64,000 nt of DNA from Vandiemenella viatica (lineage: Eukaryota; Arthropoda; Insecta; Orthoptera; Morabidae), in the NCBI GenBank assembly GCA_031002005.1, contig JARYHS010006880.1:18984-82983 (forward strand). Reading direction: 5' to 3'. How positions within the stretch are numbered: the first letter of the stretch is position 1; the number at the start of each line of letters is the position of its first letter. The position numbers and the translations under genes are program-made. The notes under the pieces are model-generated. The model did no database searches. It was given only the letters and a program-made list of their open reading frames with translations, and was not told where the DNA came from. Shown here piece by piece: positions 57,333 through 64,000 of the stretch.

Positions 57333-59344
57333 TTAACTCTGTCCATGACTGGCGTGGGAATTCTGTGGAATGTCAGCTCGGTGAGCCGTCGTAATTGCGG
57401 ATTTAATGTCCGCGGCCAATTGATCGAACTTTGTCAGTAGTGTCGTTAATATTGTCAGAAGTGACCCAACAATGTCGAACAGACGATCCATAGCTGCTCC
57501 TCCCTCGTTGCTTAGTGTGGGGAGTGGATAGTGCTGTTGGTGGTTTTGCCTTGCTTGAGTGGGCAAGCCTTGAGTTTCTGCCGCTTGTGGCAGTGATTCT
57601 GTATTGTCTCGCGATTGGCTAGTTGATGCCACCGCGTAGGAGGTCATTGGAGTTGTTTTCTTTGACGGTTTGGTGTTGTTCTTCTTCTTATTTGGACCTT
57701 GTGCCTTTTCCTTCGGGATTTGGCGCTTTGGTGGCTTCTGAGATGTCTTGGGTGACTTCTGAGATGTCGTGGAAGTTGCGTTATTGTCGCCTCGTCGTGG
57801 TTGGTTCCGTTCTGTGGTGGGTTTGTCAGCCGGTGGCCGGAATCCTGTCTTTTCTTTTCCTCACGCTGGTTTTGCGCGTTGGCAGCCTGTTCTGCAGTGA
57901 CTCCGCGCTGCCTGTCCCTTGCCCGTTTGAAGGCCATGCAGCCTTTATAGCTGGTCACATGCTGACCACCGCAATTTGCACATTTGGGACTACCGTCCCC
58001 GTTTATTAGAGTGCAGTAATTTGATAAATGTGCTCCTGCACACTTAACACACTTTGAGGGCATGTTGCAGTTGCGGGCGACATGTCCTAGGGCCTGGCAA
58101 TTGAAACATTGAACTGGGCCATTGGAGGATTTCAGTTTTTCAACAGAGATGCGCAGTGACATAAGAGACTCCAGTTGAAAGATTTTTCTATTTTGGGGCC
58201 TGTCAGGCATGACCACCAAAAAGAGTGGCATAATGTCTGAAGTGCCAGGTCTCTTCAGTTGGGCCACTGTGCGTATCTCAAGTCCGAGATCTTCAAGCTC
58301 TTCCTTGATGTCATCTGTTGGTAATGTTGAGGGCATCCCACGGAGGACGACCTTCAGTATCTTCTCAGCAGCAGAAGGGGAGGTATAATAGGGTATGCCC
58401 TTCCTCTGCAATGCTGCGGTCACCTTAAGGTAGTGATCGGTCGAACTGAAGGTTAGCTTGACCTTGTCGCCTCCGGCCGACTTCGCTTGGAAGGGTTGAT
58501 TTTCCAGAATGCCTTTGATCATTTGGTACAGTTTCTTATAACTGTTTTGAAATTGTACCATAATAGGAGGAATCAAATGCTTTGATTGTTGCTGTTGTCC
58601 CTGCTGCTGTTGTTGTTGTATATGCTGTTGCTGCTGCGGCTGCTGTTGTTGCTGCTGCCACTGCTGTTGTTGCTGCTGCGGCTGCTGTTGTTGTTGCTGC
58701 TGCAGCTGTGGCCATATTTGCTGCTGCTGCAACTGCTGTTGTTGCTGCTGCTGTTGTTGAATATATTGTTGCAGCTGTTGCTGCTGCGGCTGCTGTTGTT
58801 GCTGACGCTGCTGTTGCTGCTGCTGCTGCTGTGGCCGTGTTTGCTGCTGCAACTGCTGTTGTTGCTGCTGCTGCTGCTTCGTTCCTTCCTGGTACAGCGC
58901 GTCATATCGGTTTCTGAGTTCTATTCTGCTGAGGTCTAGGGTCGGTGGAGGCTTTCTGGTGCGACGCGCCTGCGTGAACCCTTCGCCGTCTGGTTTATCT
59001 CCGGCTGAGCTCGTTTTTCGGTTTTTGTTCGTGGATGTTCCACGAATCTGAAGTGTTGCGGATGGTTCTGGGAAACTGAAGGCACCGATGATTTTCTTCT
59101 TTACCGCCTTTTTGTCTTTGCTGGTCGTGGCGAGCTGCGACACAGGGATGCTGATTTTTAGTATGAATGGCTCTCTTCTCACTCCTCGACATCTTCGCTT
59201 TACCACCGAGGAGCGGTGAGGTGCACCGCTTAGTTGCACGGGAGTCGAGTCCGTGGGCAGGCCCGGTTGTCGTTTGCGTTGTGTGAACATTGTCAGCTGT
59301 ATCCATATTCGAATCCAAGTTCGGTTGCCAGGTCGTCGTACCAT
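57333..59344 (-). pseudogene. LINE ORF1 (gag-like) with long polyglutamine tract
   Basis: The frame at 59344-57644 is 566 residues long. An N-terminal basic region is followed by a glutamine-rich tract of about 105 residues (58890-58575), then a PRE_C2HC-like domain (KVKLTFSSTDHYLKV through SLRISVEKLK). Three zinc knuckles come next: CFNCQALGHVARNC, CVKCAGAHLSNYC and CANCGGQHVTSYKGC. The frame ends in a basic tail, and the usual C-terminal segment continues in another frame at 57647-57333 (LLTILTTLLTKFDQLA), so a frameshift sits near 57650. The protein binds LINE RNA in related jockey elements. The glutamine tract is unusual for the family. Confidence 0.88.
58575..58890 (-). repeat. CAG/CAA repeat coding for polyglutamine
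   Basis: On the plus strand an almost unbroken mixture of CTG and TTG triplets is punctuated by short breaks (for example TGTGGCCATATT near 58705 and GAATATATTG near 58760). All frames are open through it, which explains several spurious open frames on both strands. Confidence 0.9.
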
Positions 59345-59639
59345 GTTGCGTAGCCGTCCTATTCATATCCGTTGCCAAGTCCGTTTCCGTTAGCCGGGTA
59401 GTCAACGTGGCCGCTGCTGCCGCCGGCAAAGCCGAGTGCGCTGGGGCACTCGGCCCGCCTGGCGCGGCGCGACAGTGCGGTGAGCACTTTCCTCATCGCA
59501 CATCTTGACTCAGCGGATGCCAACTCGAAACTAGGCTGTCCGGGCTTAAGCTACTCGATATATAGCTCTCGCTCGTGCGGACGGAGCAGGTCACGTGTCT
59601 TCCCCCACCAGACCATGCCGCTCCCCACCAGGCCAACGA

Positions 59640-59957
59640 AACACGTGACGGCTCAGAATCTTTGATTGGTCGAGTAAACCGAACTCTCCAGACGGTCACG
59701 GGCCTCGGATATATAACAGCACAACACACAGATTGAAGACGCAGTTCTGCTCAGAAGAAGACAACAGAAGGATGGTCGAAACGTCGACTGCACACACCGT
59801 GACGCGGTGCCACCTGGACAGCCAAGAACCAGCATCTAATTTTTTTTCGTAAACTGTCACCCGCAAAAACAATATCAGCCTGACTATGTATATGCTTTAA
59901 AAATATTTGAAATTTTCTTCATACACCCCGTCTTGTCTTTAAAGCGTTCGTCGCGAT
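59640..59957 (+). other. Possible repeat promoter or tail segment
   Basis: GGATATATAACAGCAC near 59707 looks like a TATA element. About 50 bp downstream, GAAGAAGACAACAGAAGG followed by GGTCGAAACGTCGAC resembles the 'GAAGG...CGAAACGTC' segments found in many arthropod retroelement ends. ACCTGGACAGCCAAG (59812) has an inverse relative at 54520 (CTTGGCTGTCCGGGT), just beyond the LINE's 3' side. Whether this belongs to the jockey element or another is unclear. Confidence 0.4.
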
Positions 59958-60140
59958 GTTACTGCTGGCACCGACTCCAAAAATAACTGATTAATGTCAA
60001 ATTTCCAATAATAGTAACATAAAATATCTTTCATTTAGATTTAATTTGTTGTAAACTAGGTATAAAGTTATTTTCAATTTTTTAGTGAAAGCATTTATTT
60101 GAAGGCGGTTTTATTTTTTTGTAAAAATTATTTTTGATTC
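59958..60140 (+). repeat. Helitron 5' end, copy 2 (opposite orientation)
   Basis: Starts CTGGCACCGACTCC and follows copy 1 through AACTAGGTATAAAGTTATT and GAAGGCGGTTTTATTTTTTT, after which similarity stops. No coding part follows, so it is a truncated second copy, head to head with the first across the jockey LINE. Confidence 0.75.
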
Positions 60141-63035
60141 GAAACATTTGCGTGTCTATTTTTTTTTTAATAGAAATTAGTTTGGCTGTTTCGGCCGTGT
60201 AATGTAAAATGTTGTCGCTGACTAGTTTCCGTTCTATTTGTTCACGCAAAAACTTCCAGGCCACGATTTAGTGAGACCAGTTTGGTCGTCTAAAGGGGCC
60301 TTTAGAATGATTAGGACGGCCCGGCAGTGACACAAAGAGAACAGGTATTGGCCGCAGATTCCACAGATTTTAGGTTGGCCGCCAATTTCACTGTTCGCAG
60401 TTTTCACATATCCATATGAGAAGGCGGTGTAGCAATAGCTTCCAAAATAAATGTAGTAACAAAGTAAAATGCTTCCTGATCTTTGTGCAAAACAAATTTC
60501 AGGGAAATAGCTTCGTCAAGAAGAAAGTGCATAACTTACAAATTTGTTCCAAGACTTTTCACCTTTGGAATTTCCAGGGATTTTTCTTATGTTTTGGGGG
60601 TTAACCGGGTATGCGTGCCAAATTACTTGTCAATTGAAAGTTGTGCGGAATTATGATCAGGGACTGTCGTAATCGTTTCGAATGGTCTGAATTCTACAAA
60701 CTTCGTAGTAAGATGAAGAAATGAAGTAAAATTTCGCACATTAGCTTACTAAGCTCCATTTCGAATAAAAATTTTGTGACATATAATGAGTTAGGTAGAA
60801 ATGGGAATTGTTCTTCCAGGAATCATTAGTAAAAAACTGGTTATGTGTAGCAATATTTGTCAGTAGCTGTTTTAAATACTCGTAGTTTTATAGGTACTGC
60901 TGATATATTTCAGCAATTAGTAGGCACTGGAAGATTAATTGATGATGCATCTGGATACAATTCTACAGACGTTCGTTCTTTAAAGCAATTTCTTACAGCA
61001 CAGGAATAAAGTGACTGCTACCTATCCAGAATTTTAAGTCATCTGATGATCTTGAAATACTCCGCCGATCTAATTACTGTTTTAATTAACAACTATTGTC
61101 ATGTCAGAAACTTCATTGGATATATTTTTCAAAAGCATGAGCCCATGTTTGTCCCAAACAGATGGCTTTATTTCTGCGGCTATACATTAAGGGAAATATT
61201 TTCACTTCTTTGATTTTGCATTTGAAATGGCCATTGATTTAGCAAAATACAATATTTTGAAGCGGAGATTCGAGGTGGTTTCTTCAGCTTTAACAAATTG
61301 TGTTCTAAAGGCACCAATCTATCATTTTTACTTTTCAACAAAGAGCTTTGTAGAGACAATCCAAAAGCGGTAGATTTCCCTCCCTCCCCCCCTTTCTCTC
61401 TCTCTTAATAAATTCATTAGCGGTATATCTAAACTGGCAGTGATATACTTTTGGAGCTCAGCCTACCATGTTCCTCACAGTCCCTTCAGGTTTACCGGTG
61501 TCCAATTGGGGTCACTACACGTCTATTTATTGAATTAATAAATCAACTTTCATCTTAAATAATAGAAATAAACAGTTAACAATATTTTAATTAGCAAAAC
61601 AAAACATTAATTTAAAAATTTTCATCCTGCATTAAATATGCATATGCATTTTGCACTTTTGTTTTAAATCTAATTCTAGTAATTAAGTAAATAATCAAAT
61701 ATGGAAAGTATTGAGATCATATTACATACCTTACAGTAAACCAAATCAGATTGAAAAATAATCTATCTACTAAACAGTCAAACAATCACTTCATTTGGAA
61801 GGAATTACGTACAGTATACCATAATATGGCCGCTGACTATATTATAGTCAGCGGCCGAGAATTCAATTCCTGCCTCCCTCAAATAAGTATTGTGTTTAAA
61901 CTACAATTTCAGGTATCAGAAGTTCACCAAATTTGGCCGTGACTCTTGTTCCGTCACATCTTAAGTCAATAACATGAGTTTAGAGGTCGAGACCAATGCT
62001 TGTCAGCACGAATCGTGTGTTCAAAGCAAGCCAAGATTGAAATGTGTTTCTTTGCGGTGAGCATAAATATTCGAATATTGGTGACTAGATGACTGACACC
62101 CACGACTTCGTACGCGGGAATAAAAAATTTCGTTGCCAGAATTAAATATAGAAAGCTGTCGGTAACGTAGGATTGGTCCCAAACTACACCGAGTCGAAGC
62201 CCATCACTATATCATTCTACCGTCGAACATGCCTCATGAAGAGAATCAATTTCCAACATATTTAAAAACAGAAAATCAAACGGAGGTGCGGGGATGTGGG
62301 GGGAGGGTGGTTTAACTAAGGGCAGCTCTTTTTCAGCATGGACTTTTCTTCTTTCTTCAGCAGGAGCATCCGATTCTTGGATTCTAATAACTTTAGCTGT
62401 TCGTGCTCTGCTAGAGAAATACCTTAGGACAGTTTACAGCCGCAAGGCAAGTTAAAAAGAAGATAAAATAAACTGGTGCCAGAAACATTTAAGCAGACAA
62501 AAAGTAATAGTTAAGAGAAAATCGATATCTGTACCAAATAATACGTTTTGTCTCTAAACGAAATTTATTAACAAACCACGCTAAGCGAGAAACACAGCTT
62601 GAACAACCAACCCACCATTGCAGACTAACACACACACACCCGCCACTCCGTCAACATTCGATAAGTTATCAAAATTTCGTGACTAGAACTGTTATTCAAT
62701 CGGAAAAATAAGTCACGTGCTCTTCCTTCAGATACAAAGTAATTCCTTGTAAAATTCCATCAACACAGAACCATTTAGTCGTTAAAACATAACAAAAAGA
62801 CGGAAACTTACTCCGCATTTAGAGTATTATTAGTGCAGATCACACACACACACACACAAACTGACTACGAGAATAACAACCCCTGAGGGATCAATATAAC
62901 GTAAAAAAGTGCACACGTACAGCATTGTTAGACTGCCCACGATTTGCCTCGCATTGCACTCCTAATTTGGTGATATCTACAGTTTAACATGCAATCCGAA
63001 CAACCGACGGCCCCGGCGTGATTTATACTATCAAA
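60141..63035. other. AT-rich DNA, no gene recognised
   Basis: No frame or terminus of a known family was found. A CT-rich run lies at 61379-61405 and CA runs near 62844. The only structure I would defend is the 29-bp palindrome at 61828-61856. Confidence 0.5.
61828..61856. repeat. Perfect 29-bp palindrome
   Basis: GGCCGCTGACTATA is followed by one T and then by its exact complement, giving a 14-bp hairpin with a single-base loop. It is GC-rich at the base, in AT-rich surroundings. It resembles neither a transcription terminator (no T run follows) nor any element end seen in this window. Confidence 0.85.
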
Positions 63036-63039
63036 AACA

Positions 63040-63150
63040 ATTTTTAAAAATCTTGGCTTCCTCGGGGATTTTAACCGAAGTTCACGCCCCAAACATCAAC
63101 ATGCAAGCGCTTTAACCAGTGAGCTTCTGGACCGCTACATACAAATGTAG
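63040..63150 (-). repeat. tRNA-like SINE head
   Basis: On the minus strand, AGCTCACTGGTTAAAGCGC (A-box-like) and GGTTAAAATCCCCGAGG (B-box-like) have tRNA spacing. The stems do not close properly, so it is a tRNA-derived repeat and not a gene. Confidence 0.5.
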
Positions 63151-63229
63151 TACAGTAACGTACACATCCTACAGTTCTGTCAATCACCGTTCAGCAATTT
63201 TTCAAGTCCATCCTAATGCCAAATAGCAT

Positions 63230-63450
63230 ACTGCGAAGTATCGACACAATTAGTAACGAATTTTTCGGCAATATTTCTGTCACTTTAATTACGAATTTCC
63301 CTGCTCCTAATTTGAACCGGACAACTTCGATTCGACAGGAGATTTTTCAACCAAATGTAGACAGTATTTTTCTCCTTGTTTCAAAGGATAAGTGTGCAAA
63401 GTTTCATCGGTACCGGATGAAACCTGTGAATTTGTATGAAGAACAAACAA
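63230..63450 (-). repeat. Single inverted monomer of the dimeric satellite
   Basis: Minus-strand GTTCTTCATACAAATTCAC, ACTTTGCACACTTATCCTTT and CTGTCTACATTTGGTTG follow the order of the 39582-40860 units but point the other way from the neighbouring block at 63600. Confidence 0.65.
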
Positions 63451-63599
63451 ACATTAATACATTAATCTTTATATATATAGATTTGTTGGATCATTTGCTC
63501 ATCTAAACTGAAAGAAAATCTTTGTAAGTTGTATTTGCATTTTTTTATAACTGTTGATCTTATAATATTAATAGAATAAGAAAGTTTGATTCCACTTTT

Positions 63600-64000
63600 T
63601 AACCGACTTCAAAGAAAGAGAAGTTTCTCAATTCGTAATTTTTTTTTTATGTATGTTCACCGATGTCTTCGCCAATTTTGATAAACCATCCCTTCTATCC
63701 CTTTTCCCCCCTTAAATTTTATACAAAACAACATTTTTTATCCGATTTCGATGTAACTTTGGACACATATAATTTAAAAAAAGAGAAAAATACTGTCAAC
63801 CTTTGGTTTGCAGAAACCCAACCCCTCTCTCCCTTTCCACCACCTTAGTTTTTGTCAATGTTTTTATACAAAGCTACAGTCGACACCATTTTATCCGATT
63901 AGCACATTGAAACCTTGCACAGGTATACTTTAAAATAAAGAGAAAAATACTGTAAATGTGTGTTTGAAAAAAAACCAACACCTCTTCCTGTTTCCACCCT
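63600..64000 (+). repeat. Second block of the dimeric satellite (runs off the window)
   Basis: The header AACCGACTTCAAAGAAAGAG with a T run is followed by CCCCCTTAAATTTTATAC near 63708, CACCACCTTAGTTTTTGTC near 63839 and another CCACCCT at the window end. It has the same order and the same ~131-bp spacing as at 39776-39909. Confidence 0.8.

Larger units (their letters stand above)
54500..59740 (-). mobile_element. Jockey-clade LINE, near full length, decayed
   Basis: Two consecutive genes on the minus strand (ORF1 gag-like, then ORF2 endonuclease-reverse transcriptase) have the order of jockey-type non-LTR retrotransposons. Coding DNA is much GC-richer than the surroundings, as usual for this clade. 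Exact 5' and 3' ends and the target duplication were not resolved. Confidence 0.85.

Noticed and set aside
54514..57440. Plus-strand frames over the LINE
   Set aside because: They are antisense shadows of the ORF2 reading frame in GC-rich coding DNA.
58573..58939. Plus- and minus-strand frames of polyleucine, polyalanine/valine and polyserine/asparagine
   Set aside because: Shadow readings of the CAG/CAA tract in LINE ORF1; every frame of such a tract is open.
1..64000. CRISPR arrays, operons or bacterial signals
   Set aside because: All recognised families are eukaryotic transposons; repeats lack the regular short repeat-spacer pattern.

Overview
This window is non-coding eukaryotic DNA packed with transposable elements. 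The families present are hAT, piggyBac, Tc1/mariner, an Academ-like element, Helitron, Ty3/gypsy, jockey-type LINEs and tRNA-derived SINEs. They point to an arthropod, most likely an insect with a large repeat-rich genome; that placement is an inference from family style, not a species call. I found no host gene I would defend. Almost every protein-like stretch is a transposon gene in some stage of decay.

Layout, left to right. Positions 1-2220 hold repeat fragments and short degenerate tandem repeats. Positions 2222-9852 are the 3' part of a Ty3/gypsy retrotransposon (integrase, polypurine tract, 672-bp 3' LTR). It is split by a 5.2-kb hAT element (2410-7624, perfect 8-bp target duplication) and a 473-bp piggyBac-like MITE (7768-8240, TTAA duplication). 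Positions 9853-12243 are a Tc1/mariner-type transposon with terminal inverted repeats of about 170 bp that contain a tRNA-like sequence. Positions 12770-25850 are a 13.1-kb near-perfect palindrome: 6.4-kb arms around a 189-bp spacer, flanked by the 6-bp direct repeat AACGCT. An unoccupied relative of its insertion site lies at the very start of the window, so the whole palindrome behaves like one transposed unit. Positions 26225-28000 hold an escaped piece of the same satellite and a decayed LINE (SGNH-type domain plus endonuclease).

Positions 30527-32644 are a decayed Tc1 element carrying two hAT MITEs, each with an 8-bp target duplication. Positions 35088-38730 are a pseudogene fragment resembling DUF7869 proteins, split by a 2.75-kb hAT element (35460-38205) with target duplication CTTATATG. 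Positions 38978-40860 hold a MITE and a satellite built of alternating ~131/149-bp monomers. Positions 41612-54128 are a Helitron whose Rep/helicase gene is split, inside its cysteine-protease-like domain, by a 6.6-kb DNA transposon (45867-52504). That transposon has ~520-bp terminal inverted repeats and one 1,454-codon frame broken only by five in-frame stops. The frame combines zinc modules, an RNase H-like (DDE) transposase candidate, a FEN1/XPG-type nuclease and a CXC cysteine cluster; it resembles the Academ superfamily. Positions 54500-59740 are a jockey-clade LINE with a very long glutamine tract in ORF1. Copies of the Helitron 5' end lie on both sides of it in opposite orientation. The remainder is AT-rich sequence with a tRNA-like SINE and a second block of the dimeric satellite.

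The genes do not form a host pathway; what links them is nesting. Several insertions can be ordered in time because the reading frame resumes when the younger element and one copy of its duplication are removed (hAT and piggyBac into gypsy, Academ-like into Helitron, hAT into the DUF7869-like gene).
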